Origin: Hymenobacter montanus
GTDB taxonomy: Bacteria > Bacteroidota > Bacteroidia > Cytophagales > Hymenobacteraceae
Reading direction: 5' to 3'
Assembly (NCBI RefSeq): GCF_014699115.1
Contig: NZ_JACXAD010000021.1
Location: forward strand, 44,066-108,065
Length of the DNA stretch: 64,000 nucleotides
Under the pieces are notes generated by a model. It was not told the DNA's origin and searched no databases. It saw only the letters and a list, made by a program, of their open reading frames with translations. The first letter of the stretch is position 1. The number at the start of each line of letters is the position of its first letter. Positions 50,124 to 60,147 of the stretch are shown in pieces. The translations under genes and the position numbers were made by a program.

Positions 50124-51851
50124 TTAAGACAAATGATATTCAGCCATATTGATGATCTGACGCACCAAGGCCCGAAGCTTAGTTTCCAAGGCGTTGCGTA
50201 TGGTCATATCGTTTGGCGCGGCCAGAAAAGCCTGCCACTCCACGGTCCATTCAAAATCGGGCAGGGTCCCTATCAGCTCAGTTTTGAGAGCGGCTAGCTG
50301 ACTGGCCGTGAGCGGGAGGGGCAGCAGCAGCTGGTTCAGCTCCGCAATCATCAGATTGCAATCTGAGGCGGTGGCGGCAGGCAGGCTCCGCACGAAGGCA
50401 ATGACGTCAATCCTGAGGGTGTGCCGGCCCGTAGGATAGCTGAAGGTATAGCCATCCTGCCTGATTAGCGCTTGAGTGTATCGGCTACGTTCCAGTAGCG
50501 TCGTGGCATTGATCCACATCTCGTAGTATTGCGGGGTCTGCCAGTAAGCGGCCCACCCCGCCACGTTGGGCGGGTCACCGAGTAGCTGCTGCATTCTATC
50601 GGTACTTTCCGACATCCAATCCCAGGAGTAGTATAGCCCCTCGATATTGGATTCGGGCGGGAGGGCGACGGCTAGCTGCCGGACGGTGCCGACTACGAAA
50701 TCAACCGGGCTTTTGATCATGCAGCCCATGTTGACCATATCGAAGAAGTGCTCGCTGCCGAGTAGGGTGCGCAAGATCGGGGCCACGTCGTAGCCATTGT
50801 TCTTGAACTGGGTGGCCAGCGGCTGGATCACGTTGGCTTCGGTGGTGGCGTCGATGACGTAGTAGACGAACCAGCGGTAGAGCTTGCGCACGAGGAAGGC
50901 CGCCGTTTCAGGCCGGTCGAAGATCAGGTCGATCAGGGCCTTGTATTCCTGGTCGCCCTGGTTGGCGATGGTGCGGTTGCCAAAGGCGCTGCTGAAGTGC
51001 TTGGTACTCGGGTCGTGGCGCGAGTCGGTGAAGAAGCTGCTGAAGTCCTCTTCCGAGTACTGCCAGCCGGTGAGCACGCGGGCGGCGGCCTGCACGTCGG
51101 CCTCGGTGTAGGTAGTATAGTTGCCGGGTCCGATGATGGGGCCTTTGCCGATGGTGAAGAGCTCGAGCAACTCCCGGCCGTAGTTCTCGTTGGGGGCGTC
51201 AGCCGTGTTGTAGTTGCCGCTGAGGTAACTCAACATGGCCGGCTCGATGGTTACGTCCTTGGCCAGTTGCTTGAAGTTGCCCAGCGCATGTTGGCGCAAC
51301 AAGGACCAATGGCGATAGCAGGGGCGGGTAATGAATACTTCTTCGAACTCCGTTACGAAGTGGTTGTGCCAGAAGAGCGTCATTTTTTCCACTGTCGTAG
51401 TGCTTTGCACCATTTGCCCGATCCACCACGACCGCAGGCTCTCTCTTAAATAGTACTCGACGCCCGTCGAGTCAAAGGACATCGACACCCACTCGCTGCC
51501 CAGCGGTATTTCTGCGTCGGAGAAGCCATTGACAGGTGGCGGCGGTGCGCTTGGTACGGTCAGGATACGATCTAGCACCTGGGTGAGCGACTGGCCGGCA
51601 GCGGTATTAATCTCAGCACGGGTGGGCCCGAAGGTTGCGCGCCGCAGCAGGTGGGCCGCCTGCTGGGAACCCCAGGGGCCGGTGTAGGGGGCCAGCCCGG
51701 CCAGCGAGCGCGGGGTGGCAGGCAGGTCCTTGTTGGCGAACTTGCTCACGGTTTCGCCCTTGCCTGGGGGCTGGTCGCTGCCTGTGGCGGGCTGCTCCAA
51801 GAGGGCCGCCACGGGGGCCGCTGGTTTGCGAAGGAAAGTTCTGCGATTCAT
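50124..51851 (-). CDS. DUF1800 protein (module 1)
   Basis: 575 aa starting MNRRTFLRKPAAPVAALLEQ, with an RRTFLRK twin-arginine-like motif but little hydrophobic core after it. Family marks: AHLLRRATFGPTRAEINTAA, MTLFWHNHFVTEFEE, NENYGRELLELFTIGKGP, ARVLTGWQYSEEDF, FLVRKLYRWFVYYVIDATTE and PPNVAGWAAYW. DUF1800 proteins almost always occur next to DUF1501 proteins and their function is unknown. Compared with the other three copies, residues about 95-125 and 390-500 differ most. This copy is the most divergent of the four. It is first in its transcription unit. Confidence 0.85.
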   Translation of the reverse strand: MNRRTFLRKPAAPVAALLEQPATGSDQPPGKGETVSKFANKDLPATPRSLAGLAPYTGPWGSQQAAHLLRRATFGPTRAEINTAAGQSLTQVLDRILTVPSAPPPPVNGFSDAEIPLGSEWVSMSFDSTGVEYYLRESLRSWWIGQMVQSTTTVEKMTLFWHNHFVTEFEEVFITRPCYRHWSLLRQHALGNFKQLAKDVTIEPAMLSYLSGNYNTADAPNENYGRELLELFTIGKGPIIGPGNYTTYTEADVQAAARVLTGWQYSEEDFSSFFTDSRHDPSTKHFSSAFGNRTIANQGDQEYKALIDLIFDRPETAAFLVRKLYRWFVYYVIDATTEANVIQPLATQFKNNGYDVAPILRTLLGSEHFFDMVNMGCMIKSPVDFVVGTVRQLAVALPPESNIEGLYYSWDWMSESTDRMQQLLGDPPNVAGWAAYWQTPQYYEMWINATTLLERSRYTQALIRQDGYTFSYPTGRHTLRIDVIAFVRSLPAATASDCNLMIAELNQLLLPLPLTASQLAALKTELIGTLPDFEWTVEWQAFLAAPNDMTIRNALETKLRALVRQIINMAEYHLS

Positions 51852-52210
51852 AGGCGTTGAGGTATAAGATTAAGAAAAAATACAATTGGAAGAAAATCGA
51901 TAATGAGCTTTTGGTGAAATAGATGTAAATAATATATGCATTATTCCCTGCAAGATTTAATGAAATAATGCTAAATGATTTACTCTTTTCCTAGGCAGCC
52001 CTCAGCCCGGGTTAGGACGAAAAAGCAACCCTCTCCCGACAGGTGGGCTGCAGAGTACATAGCTGGCGAAGCGGGCAGCTATTCGCCTCAATTCACTAAG
52101 GATGAGCTGACATCCACACCAGGCGCAATAAGCTCTTGAAAGCTGCAAGACAATTCTTAAGACTTTGTATCAAAGAGCACTGCCTTGCCTCTGCTCCGGG
52201 GGCTGGGTAG
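51852..52210. other. Intergenic region between modules 1 and 2
   Basis: About 360 bases. The side next to the module 1 DUF1800 gene (51852-51960) is AT-rich and is a diverged version of the leader found in the other modules, ending in ACGCCTATG. At 52130-52175 lies a mutated form of the module terminator (AAGCTCTTGA ... CTTAAGACTTTGTATC) whose stem is no longer perfect. Confidence 0.6.
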
Positions 52211-53794
52211 TTAGAGGACGGAGAGGCTGCGGGCACTGACGCGCTGTCCCTCGCGCACGTGGCAGTAGTAAAGCCCGGCTTTGAGCCCACTCACGTCCAC
52301 TGGTACCTGGCACTGGCCCCGGGGCAGCACCCGATCCACCACTTGGCGCACCTGGCGGCCCACCACGTCGCGGAGCACCACCTGCACGTGGCCCCCCTGG
52401 CATTCAAATGTGCAGGTGGCCCGGTCCTGGGCGGGGTTGGGGAACACGCTGAACTCGGCTACTTCCAGCTCCGCCGCCGGCGTCGAGCCCGTAACCGTGC
52501 CCTGGCGAATGACGGGCACGTACGGGAACTGGCCCACGCTCGAGGGCAGCAGCGCGTTGATGGTGGCCTGCGGCACCTGGAACCAGTCTTTGAGGATGCT
52601 GGCGTAGACAGAGCGGAAGTCGATCTGCATGGGCAGGTTGTCGAAGAAGGTCGTGTCGGCTGGGATGGTGGGGTTGGGGCCGTGGATGATGGGGTTGACG
52701 CTGGTGCCGAACACGATCATCGGGCCGGCCTCGCCGTGGTCGGTGCCGTTGGCTGAGTTGGAGACGATGCGGCGGCCAAACTCGGAGAAGGTCATGCCCA
52801 CCACCCGGTCCTGCACCCGCAGCCGGCGCAGGTCGTCCTGGAACGCGTCGAGAGCTACCGAGAGTTGGCTCAGCAGCTCGGCGTGGGCACCGGTGGTGGT
52901 GCTGCCCGCGGCTACCTGGGCCCCGTGGGTGTCGAAGTCTCCAAGGCTGCAGACGTAGACGCGGGTCTGCAGGCCGCCGGCCACCAGCTGGGCCACGATC
53001 TTGAGCTGGTCGGCCAGCGGGTTTTCGCCGGCTGTCGGGTAGAGGGGCGAGAGGTTCTGGGCCCGGGCGGCGGCCTGCTGGATGGCCGTCACGTAGACCT
53101 GCGTTTGCTGCACCACCTGCCGGATGAAAGTCAGCTCGTGGCCGGCCAGCGTGTCAGGGGCCGCGTCGATGGCTCCATTGAGCAGGTTGTAAAACGAGGA
53201 CGTGCCGCCAATGGCCATGCCCATATTCATACTCGGTCCCTGGGCCACGCTACTCACGACCGAGCCGATGGTGATGGCCAGCGGGTGGGGGGCCTGGGCG
53301 TTGGGATAGCCGATGGGGAAGCCGGGGTATTCGTTGTTGAGGTAGCGCCCGCCCCAGCCGGTGTTGAGCGTCACATTCGAGTCGGCGGCGGTGGTCCAGA
53401 TTTCGCCGGAGCGGAAGTGGGAGCCGTTGGCCTCGGGGTAGCCCGCGTTTTGGACGATGCCGATTTGGCCATTGTCGAACAGGTTCTTGACCTTAACCAT
53501 GGCCGGGTGGATGCCGGTGGCCCCGCGCAGGCGCAAGGCCTGATTTTCAGGGATGGCCACGTTGGCGCGGGCGCGCAGCAGGTTGGTGTACTGGTCGAGG
53601 GGGATGATGGTATTGAGGCCATCGTTGCCGCCGCTGAGCTCGATGAGCACCAGCACCCGGTCGGTTTCGGCGGCCCCGCCGGTGAGTTCGAAGAGTTCAG
53701 GGGAGAAGCCGTAGGCTCCAATGGGCATGCCGCCGAGTAAGGTAGGCAGCACCGTGGCCGCCGCGGTCGTCTGAAGAAAATGTCTACGTTGCAT
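52211..53794 (-). CDS. DUF1501 protein with T9SS sorting domain (module 2)
   Basis: 527 aa, colinear with the module 1 copy. N-terminus MQRRHFLQTTAAATVLPTLL, family core DRVLVLIELSGGNDGLNTII and FSEFGRRIVSNSANGTDHGE. The sorting domain begins FSVFPNPAQDRATCTFECQG and is closest to module 3, whereas the N-terminal part (GGMPIGAYGFSPELFELTGG) is closest to module 1. It has unique residues in the middle (AQVAAGSTTTGAHAELLSQL). Expected to be a Tat-exported, T9SS surface protein. The terminator after it is degenerate. Confidence 0.87.
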   Translation of the reverse strand: MQRRHFLQTTAAATVLPTLLGGMPIGAYGFSPELFELTGGAAETDRVLVLIELSGGNDGLNTIIPLDQYTNLLRARANVAIPENQALRLRGATGIHPAMVKVKNLFDNGQIGIVQNAGYPEANGSHFRSGEIWTTAADSNVTLNTGWGGRYLNNEYPGFPIGYPNAQAPHPLAITIGSVVSSVAQGPSMNMGMAIGGTSSFYNLLNGAIDAAPDTLAGHELTFIRQVVQQTQVYVTAIQQAAARAQNLSPLYPTAGENPLADQLKIVAQLVAGGLQTRVYVCSLGDFDTHGAQVAAGSTTTGAHAELLSQLSVALDAFQDDLRRLRVQDRVVGMTFSEFGRRIVSNSANGTDHGEAGPMIVFGTSVNPIIHGPNPTIPADTTFFDNLPMQIDFRSVYASILKDWFQVPQATINALLPSSVGQFPYVPVIRQGTVTGSTPAAELEVAEFSVFPNPAQDRATCTFECQGGHVQVVLRDVVGRQVRQVVDRVLPRGQCQVPVDVSGLKAGLYYCHVREGQRVSARSLSVL

Positions 53795-53883
53795 AATTAA
53801 TGTAATAGTTAAGTGGCGAGTGGTTGACGTGCTAGCAGGCCGCTGGCGGGAAACCTGCCAAACCGGCCCTTATCCGTTGCTCC

Positions 53884-55611
53884 TTAGGCCAAGTGATATT
53901 CGGCCATGCCCATGACTTGGCGTACCAAGGCTCGCAGCTTATTATCGACAGCCATGCGCGTCTCCTCGTTGGTCGGATCGGCCAAAAAGGCCTGCCACTC
54001 GACGGTCCACTCGAAATCGGGTAGGGTGCCGAGCAGCGTTCTCTTGAGGGCCGCCACCTGGTTGGCCGTCAGCGGGAAGGCCAGCAGCAGCTTGATGACT
54101 TCGTTAATCAGCAGGTTACAGTCGGCTGCCGTGGCCGCAGGCAGGCTTCGCACCCACTCGATAACCTCCATCCGGAGGGTGTAGCTGCCATTCGGGAAGT
54201 CGATACCCAGGCCATCTACATAGATTAGCGCGTCGGTGTAGATGTTACGCTCGGGCAAGGTCATGGCATTAATCCAGATCTCGTAGTACTGCGGTGCTCG
54301 CCAGTAGGGCGACCAGCCCGCCACGTTCGGCGGGTCGCCAATGTACTGTTGCATTCTCTCCGTGCTGTCGACTAGCCAATACCAGGAATTATATAATGCC
54401 TCTAACTCCGAGTCTGGGGGAAAGGGGACGGGAATTTGCCGAGCCGCGCCGATGGCGAAATCGATGGGGCTTTTGATCATGCAGCCGATGTTGACGGCAT
54501 CAAAGAAGTGCTCGCTGGCCAGCAGGGTGCGCAGCACCGGGGCCACGTTGTAGCCGTTCTGCCGGAGCTGGGCGGCCAGGGGCTGGATCACGTTGGCCTC
54601 GGTGGTGGCGTCGATGACGTAGTAGATGAACCAGCGGTAGAGCTTGCGCACGAGGAAGGCGGCCGTTTCGGGCCGGTCGAAGATCAGGTCGATCAGGGTC
54701 TTGTATTCCTGGTCGCCCTGGTTGGTGATGACCCGGTTGCCGAAGGCGCTGCTGAACTGCTTCGGGCCGGGTTCGTGGCGACTGTTGGTGAAGAAGCTGT
54801 TGATGTTTTCCTCCGAGTACTGCCAGCCAGTGAGTACACGGGCGGCGGCTTGCACGTCCGACTCGGTGTAAGTGGTGTAGTTGCCGGGGCCGCTGATGGG
54901 GCCTTTGCCGATGGTAAAGAGCTCGAGCAGCTCGCGGCCATAGTTTTCGTTGGGGGCGTCGGCCGAGTTGTCGGTGCCGTTAAGGTAGCTCAACATGGCC
55001 GGCTCGATGGTCATGTCTTTGGCCAGTTGCTTGAAGTTGCCCAGGGCCTGCTCGCGCAACAAGGCTACGTAGCGGTAGCTGAAGCGGCTGTCGGCGATGC
55101 CCTCGAACTCGGTCACGAAGTGGTTGTGCCAGAACAGGGTCATCTTCTCCACAATCGTCGTGTTTTGTAGCATGTGCCCCACCCACCACGACCGAATGGA
55201 GTTTCGGGTTAGAAAACCATTTTCATCGTCATCGGGACCCGTCACGAACTCGGAACCTACGGGCAGGTTGGGTACGCCCGAGAAGCCCATGACCGGGGGG
55301 GGCGGTACGCCGGGGGCGGTGAACAGGCCGTCGAGGACTCGCGTGAGTGATTGACCGGCGGCGGTATTAATTTCGTTGCGGGTGGGGCCAAAAATAGCGC
55401 GTCGAAGCAAGTGGCCCGCTTGCACTGGGCCCCAGGGGCCGGCGTAGGGGGCTATTCCAGCTAGAGAGCGCGGTGCGGTCGGCAGTTCCTTGTTGGCGAA
55501 CTTGCTAATGGTTTCACCCTTGCCCAGTGGCTGGTCTCCGCCCATCGCAGGCTGTTCGAGAAGGGCTGCCACGGGTGCCACCGGTTTGCGGAGGAAAGCT
55601 CTGCGGTCCAT
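53884..55611 (-). CDS. DUF1800 protein (module 2)
   Basis: 575 aa starting MDRRAFLRKPVAPVAALLEQ (RRAFLRK motif). The variable part near residue 100 reads VMGFSGVPNLPVGSEFVTGP followed by DDDENGF, unlike the other copies. Residues about 240-360 (SEENINSFFTNSRHEPGPKQ ... NIGCMIKSP) are almost the same as in module 4. The end reads FEWTVEWQAFLADPTNEETR and MGMAEYHLA. Function unknown. Start 88 bases upstream of its DUF1501 partner's start region is clear, with no other ATG in between. Confidence 0.85.
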   Translation of the reverse strand: MDRRAFLRKPVAPVAALLEQPAMGGDQPLGKGETISKFANKELPTAPRSLAGIAPYAGPWGPVQAGHLLRRAIFGPTRNEINTAAGQSLTRVLDGLFTAPGVPPPPVMGFSGVPNLPVGSEFVTGPDDDENGFLTRNSIRSWWVGHMLQNTTIVEKMTLFWHNHFVTEFEGIADSRFSYRYVALLREQALGNFKQLAKDMTIEPAMLSYLNGTDNSADAPNENYGRELLELFTIGKGPISGPGNYTTYTESDVQAAARVLTGWQYSEENINSFFTNSRHEPGPKQFSSAFGNRVITNQGDQEYKTLIDLIFDRPETAAFLVRKLYRWFIYYVIDATTEANVIQPLAAQLRQNGYNVAPVLRTLLASEHFFDAVNIGCMIKSPIDFAIGAARQIPVPFPPDSELEALYNSWYWLVDSTERMQQYIGDPPNVAGWSPYWRAPQYYEIWINAMTLPERNIYTDALIYVDGLGIDFPNGSYTLRMEVIEWVRSLPAATAADCNLLINEVIKLLLAFPLTANQVAALKRTLLGTLPDFEWTVEWQAFLADPTNEETRMAVDNKLRALVRQVMGMAEYHLA

Positions 55612-56123
55612 AGGCGTTAAAATATTGGATTAATTGAGAAAACGTGCAATTAAAGGCGGATTTATAAATAGCTTGTAAGGAAGGGATTATAGTTTACATT
55701 CGCAATAGCAGCTTGTGCCATTTCTAATAATAATTCTAAGTGGGTTTGTTTCCTTAGCAATTCTATGCATCAAGAATTATCTGTGCACTTATGAGAAAAT
55801 GACAAGTGTGTTATTTGAATAATATAAAAAATTATATTCATGATAAAAAACAAGTCACATTGCTACCGGAATAATTCTAAAATAATAGAATTTTTCTAAT
55901 ATACTCTCGGATTAAAACGAAGAAGCGCCCACGCTCTTGATCCGTAAGTAGCGGCGTGTGTAGCCAGCGAAGAGGGTAGGGTTGATGTACCACCAATAAA
56001 CGACTGGCGTTTAATCATGCACCATAAGCAACAAGCCCTTGAAGGCCAGGTGGCGACCCTCAAGGGCTTGTATCGAGGAGCAGTTCCGCTGCCGCTGCCG
56101 CGTGGGCCGGGCAGATCCGGTAG
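55612..56123. other. Intergenic region between modules 2 and 3
   Basis: About 510 bases, strongly AT-rich at 55620-55920. The 100 bases before the module 2 DUF1800 start are conserved with modules 3 and 4 (minus strand: CTTACAAGCT, TTAATCCAATAT, CTATG), and probably contain the promoter. The module 3 terminator is at 56032-56070. Confidence 0.6.
56032..56070 (-). terminator. Terminator hairpin of module 3
   Basis: CAAGCCCTTGA and TCAAGGGCTTG stem around AGGCCAGGTGGCGACCC, same as in modules 1 and 4. Confidence 0.6.
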
Positions 56124-57710
56124 TTAGAGGACGGAGAGGCTGCGGGCACTCACGCGCTGTCCCTCGCGCACGTGGCAGTAGTAGAGCCCGGCTTTGAGCC
56201 CACTCACGTCCACCGGTACCTGACACTGGCCCCGCGGCATCGCCCGGTCCACCACCCGGCGCACCTCACGGCCCACCACGTCGCGGAGCACCACCTGCAC
56301 GTGGCCCCCCTGGCATTCAAATGTGCAGGTGGCCCGGTCCTGGGCCGGGTTGGGGAACACGCTGAACTCGGCTACTTCCAGCTCCGCCGCCGGCGTCGAG
56401 CCCGTGACCGTGCCCTGGCGAATGACGGGCACATAGGGGAACTGGCCCACGCGCGAGGGCAGCAGCGTGTTGATGAGCGTCTGCGGCACCTGGAACCAGT
56501 CCTTGAGAATGCTGGCGTAGATGGCGCGGAAGTCGATCTGCATGGGCAGGTTCTCGAAGAAGGTCGGCTCGTCGGGGATGGTGGGGTTGGGGCCGTGGAT
56601 GATGGGGTTGACGCTGGTGCCAAACACGATCATCGGGCCGGCCTCGCCGTGGTCGGTGCCGTTGGCCGAGTTAGACAGGATACGGCGGCCGAACTCGGAG
56701 AAAGTCATGCCCACCACCCGGTCCTGCACCCGCAGCCGGCGCAGGTCGTCCTGGAAGGCGTCGAGGGCCCCCGAGAGGTAGCCCAGCAGCTTGGCGTGCT
56801 CGCCCGTGGTGTTGCCATCGCCCCCATCCACCTGGGCCCCGTGGGTGTCGAAGCCGCCGAGGCTGCAGACGTAGACGCGGGTCTGCAGGCCGCCGGCCAC
56901 CAGTTGGGCCACGATCTTGAGCTGGTCGGCCAGCGGGTTTTCGCCGGCCGTCGGGTAGAGGGGCGACAGGTTCTGAGCCCGGGCGGCGGCCTGCTGGATG
57001 GCCGTCACGTACACCTCGGTTTGGCGCACCACCTGCCGGATAAAGGTCAGCTCGTGGCCGGCCGGGGTGTTGGGGGCCGTGTCGACGCCGCCGGTGAGCA
57101 GTTGCAGGAAGGAGGAGGTGCTGTTGATGGCCATGCCCATGTTCACGGCTGGGCCCTGCACGACGTTGCTCACGACCGAGCCGATGGTGATGGCCAGCGG
57201 GTGGGGGGCCTGGGCGTTGGGATAGCCGATGGGGAAGCCGGGGTATTCGTTGTTGAGGTAGCGCCCGCCCCAGCCCGAGGAGTTGAGCACGTTCGAGTCG
57301 GTGGCCGAGGTCCAGATGTCGGTCGAGTCGAAGTGGGAGCCGGTGGCGTCGGGGTAGCCCACGTTCTGCACGATGCCGATCTGGCCGTTGTCGAACAGGT
57401 TCTTGACCTTGGCCATGGCCGGGTGGATGCCGGTGGCTGCGCGCAGGGGCAGCACGCGGTTCTGAGCGATGGCCACGTTGGGGCGGGCGCGCAGCAGGTT
57501 GGTGTACTGGTCGAGGGGGATGATGGTGTTGAGGCCATCGTTGCCGCCGATGAGCTGGATGAGCACGAGCACGCGGTCGGTTTGGGTGGCGCTGCCGGTG
57601 AGCTCGAGGAACTCGGGGGAGAAGCCGTAGGTGCTGATGGGCAGGCCGCCGAGTAAGGTGGGCAGCACGGTGGCGGCGGCCGTCGTCTGAAGGAAATGTC
57701 TACGTTGCAT
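56124..57710 (-). CDS. DUF1501 protein with T9SS sorting domain (module 3)
   Basis: 528 aa. N-terminus MQRRHFLQTTAAATVLPTLL then GGLPISTYGFSPEFLELTGS, closest to module 4. Sorting domain FSVFPNPAQDRATCTFECQG closest to module 2. The family core shows LIQLIGGNDGLNTIIPLDQY and FSEFGRRILSNSANGTDHGE. A distinctive middle region reads DIWTSATDSNVLNSSGWGGR. Predicted Tat signal and T9SS-dependent surface location. A gap of 159 bases to its DUF1800 partner is the longest of the four and contains a short imperfect direct repeat (CGGCCACGGA at two places). Confidence 0.87.
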   Translation of the reverse strand: MQRRHFLQTTAAATVLPTLLGGLPISTYGFSPEFLELTGSATQTDRVLVLIQLIGGNDGLNTIIPLDQYTNLLRARPNVAIAQNRVLPLRAATGIHPAMAKVKNLFDNGQIGIVQNVGYPDATGSHFDSTDIWTSATDSNVLNSSGWGGRYLNNEYPGFPIGYPNAQAPHPLAITIGSVVSNVVQGPAVNMGMAINSTSSFLQLLTGGVDTAPNTPAGHELTFIRQVVRQTEVYVTAIQQAAARAQNLSPLYPTAGENPLADQLKIVAQLVAGGLQTRVYVCSLGGFDTHGAQVDGGDGNTTGEHAKLLGYLSGALDAFQDDLRRLRVQDRVVGMTFSEFGRRILSNSANGTDHGEAGPMIVFGTSVNPIIHGPNPTIPDEPTFFENLPMQIDFRAIYASILKDWFQVPQTLINTLLPSRVGQFPYVPVIRQGTVTGSTPAAELEVAEFSVFPNPAQDRATCTFECQGGHVQVVLRDVVGREVRRVVDRAMPRGQCQVPVDVSGLKAGLYYCHVREGQRVSARSLSVL

Positions 57711-57870
57711 ATGCTAATAAGAATTGAATAACGGAGGAGTAAGGGCTAGCCGGCCACCAACGGGGTCGCCGAAACTGTCGGCCACGGAGCCTATAGTCAG
57801 TTAAAAGCTAGCGAAATAGAGGCCCTGTTCGACGCAACAGTCGGCCACGGATCCGATAGCCAGTTGGTCG

Positions 57871-59598
57871 TTAAGACAAATGAAATTCGGCGAGCCCCAT
57901 GATCTGGCGTACCACGGCGCGGAGCTTGCTATCCACGGCACTACGTTTAGTCATGTTGTCGGGGTCGGCCAGGAAGGCTTGCCACTCCACGGTCCACTCG
58001 AAATCCGGCAGGCCGGGCAGCAGCGTGTCGTTGAGGAAAGTCATCTGGTTGGCCGTCAGGGGGAAGGGTAGCAAGTGTCGGACAAATTCCGCAATCAGCA
58101 GGTTACAGTCCGCCGCCGTGGCCGGCGGCAGGCTCTGTACCCAGTCAATGGTCTCGATCCTGAGCTTGACAGTGGCGGGAAAGTTGGTGTCGTAACCATA
58201 CTCGTTGATGATCCGGTCGGTGAACTGGTTACGCAGGGGCAACGTCATGGCGTTAATCCACATCTCATAATACTGCGGGGTCTGCCAATAAGCTGGCCAA
58301 CCCGCCACGTTGGGCGCATTGCCAATGAACTGCTGCATCTTCTCAGCACCATCCACGAGCATGCTCCAGGCTGTGTATAATTCCACTGTGTTGGATTCGG
58401 GCGGGAAGGTCACGGACATCTGCCGGACCGCACCCACGACAAAATCGATGGGGCTCTTGATCATGCAGCCGATGTTGATGGCATCGAAGAAGTGCTCGCT
58501 GGCCAGCAAGGTGCGCACCACCGGGCCCACGTTGTAGCCGTTCTGCCGGAGCTGGGCGGCCAGGGGCTGGATCACGTTGGCCTCGGTGGTGGCGTCGATG
58601 ACGTAGTAGACGAACCAGCGATAAAGCTTGCGCACGATGAAAGCGGCCGTTTCGGTCCGATCAAAAATCAGATCGATCAGGGCCTTGTACTCCTGGTCGC
58701 CTTGGTTGGCAATGGTGCGGTTGCCGAAGGCGCTGCTAAAGCGCTTGACGCCGGGCTCGTGCAGGCTGTCGGTGAAGAAGCCGTTGATGTTTTCTTCCGA
58801 ATGCTGCCAGCCGGTGAGTACGCGGGCGGCAGCTTGCACGTCGGCCTCGGTGTAAGTGGTGTAGTTGCCGGGGCCGATGGTGCGGCCCTTGCCGATGGTG
58901 AAGAGCTCGAGCAGCTCGCGGCCGTAGTTTTCGTTGGGGGCGTCGACGGTGTTGGCGCTGCCATTGAGGTACTTGAGCATGCCGGGCTCGACGGTCATGT
59001 CTTTGGCCAGCTGCTTGAAGTTGCCCAGGGCCTGCTCGCGCAGCAGGGCGCAGTAGCGGTAGGCGAAGCGGCTGTCGAAGGTGCCGCCATCCAGGTCGAA
59101 GGTGATGACGAAGTGGTTGTGCCAGAACAGGGTCATCTTCTCGACGATGGTTGTGTCTTTGAGCATGAGCCCCAGCCACCAAGCCCGCACGCTGGATCGG
59201 GCACTCCAACCCCCTTCATAGTCCCCCGTTACGAACGGCGCCCCGACGGGCAAGAGCGGATCGCCTGGGAAGCCCTGGACGGGTGGGTCGGGCGTGGCGG
59301 GCACGGTGAAGAGGCGGTCGAGGACCTGGGTGAGGGACTGGCTGGCGGCCGTGTTGATCTCGGCGCGGGTGGGCCCGAAGGTTGCGCGCCGCAGCAGGTG
59401 GGCCGCTTGCACCGGGCCCCAAGGGCCGGTGTAGGGGGCCAGCCCGGCCAGCGAGCGCGGGGTGGCGGGCAGGTCCTTGTTGGCGAACTTGCTCACGGTT
59501 TCGCCCTTGCCCGGGGGCTGGTCACCGCTGGCGGCGGGGCGCTCGAAGAGGGTGGCCACTGGAGCCGCTGGTTTGCGAAGGAAAGTTCTACGATTCAT
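57871..59598 (-). CDS. DUF1800 protein (module 3)
   Basis: 575 aa starting MNRRTFLRKPAAPVATLFER. Variable block near residue 100: VQGFPGDPLLPVGAPFVTGD then YEGGWSARSS. The central part (NRTIANQGDQEYKALIDLIF) groups with module 1, while the end (LLPFPLTANQMTFLNDTLLP) groups with module 4. All DUF1800 marks are present (WHNHFV, NENYGRELLELFTIGKGR, ARVLTGWQHSEENI, NAPNVAGWPAYW). Function unknown. Confidence 0.85.
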   Translation of the reverse strand: MNRRTFLRKPAAPVATLFERPAASGDQPPGKGETVSKFANKDLPATPRSLAGLAPYTGPWGPVQAAHLLRRATFGPTRAEINTAASQSLTQVLDRLFTVPATPDPPVQGFPGDPLLPVGAPFVTGDYEGGWSARSSVRAWWLGLMLKDTTIVEKMTLFWHNHFVITFDLDGGTFDSRFAYRYCALLREQALGNFKQLAKDMTVEPGMLKYLNGSANTVDAPNENYGRELLELFTIGKGRTIGPGNYTTYTEADVQAAARVLTGWQHSEENINGFFTDSLHEPGVKRFSSAFGNRTIANQGDQEYKALIDLIFDRTETAAFIVRKLYRWFVYYVIDATTEANVIQPLAAQLRQNGYNVGPVVRTLLASEHFFDAINIGCMIKSPIDFVVGAVRQMSVTFPPESNTVELYTAWSMLVDGAEKMQQFIGNAPNVAGWPAYWQTPQYYEMWINAMTLPLRNQFTDRIINEYGYDTNFPATVKLRIETIDWVQSLPPATAADCNLLIAEFVRHLLPFPLTANQMTFLNDTLLPGLPDFEWTVEWQAFLADPDNMTKRSAVDSKLRAVVRQIMGLAEFHLS

Positions 59599-60147
59599 AG
59601 ACGATTAGCATATTGGATTAAGTGAGAAAAGCATACAACTAGAATGAAATCAGTAAGGAGCTTGTAAGGAAAAGTTTATCGTGCAGATTTACAATAGGGA
59701 CTTATGGAAGTTCACCTAATAGTGTCCGTAAAATGTTGATTTTTCTGGAATTTTATAATTTATTAAAGAGAAGATTATATAGTAAATTATGGCATTCACA
59801 CTAGAAGAAATCGTCAGCTAAGGAGTTTAGCGCTCATGCTATATGATAAAATTGCAATAGTGTTATGAAAAAAATTTATATGATAGAATTAATATTTTAT
59901 ATTAATTCCTTTGGCTTAATGTCAGGTCCAGATTGAAATCAACAAGCAAATTTGTCCCTGATACTTGGACAGCGGAATGATTATGACCAACCAAGTCGTG
60001 TACTATTCTATGTTGCTTTAGGAACACTGAACGAGTGGCCTGCTGCGATGCAGCACAAGCCCTTGAAGGCCGCGTGGCGACCCTCAAGGGCTTGAATTAG
60101 CTGGGGCAATCTCTCTGCCTCGTCGGGCCGGGTAGGTCCGATGATTG
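59599..60147. other. Intergenic region between modules 3 and 4
   Basis: About 550 bases, very AT-rich at 59640-59930. The 110 bases next to the module 3 DUF1800 start match the leaders of modules 2 and 4 (minus strand CTTACAAGCTCCTTA, TTAATCCAATATGCTAAT). The module 4 terminator is at 60056-60094. Confidence 0.6.
60056..60094 (-). terminator. Terminator hairpin of module 4
   Basis: CAAGCCCTTGA and TCAAGGGCTTG stem, same loop pattern as in modules 1 and 3. Confidence 0.6.

Noticed and set aside
56172..57656. Plus-strand open frame of 494 codons opposite a DUF1501 gene
   Set aside because: Rich in His, Val and Gly without motifs; similar shadows occur opposite all four DUF1501 copies. The minus strand encodes the conserved family.
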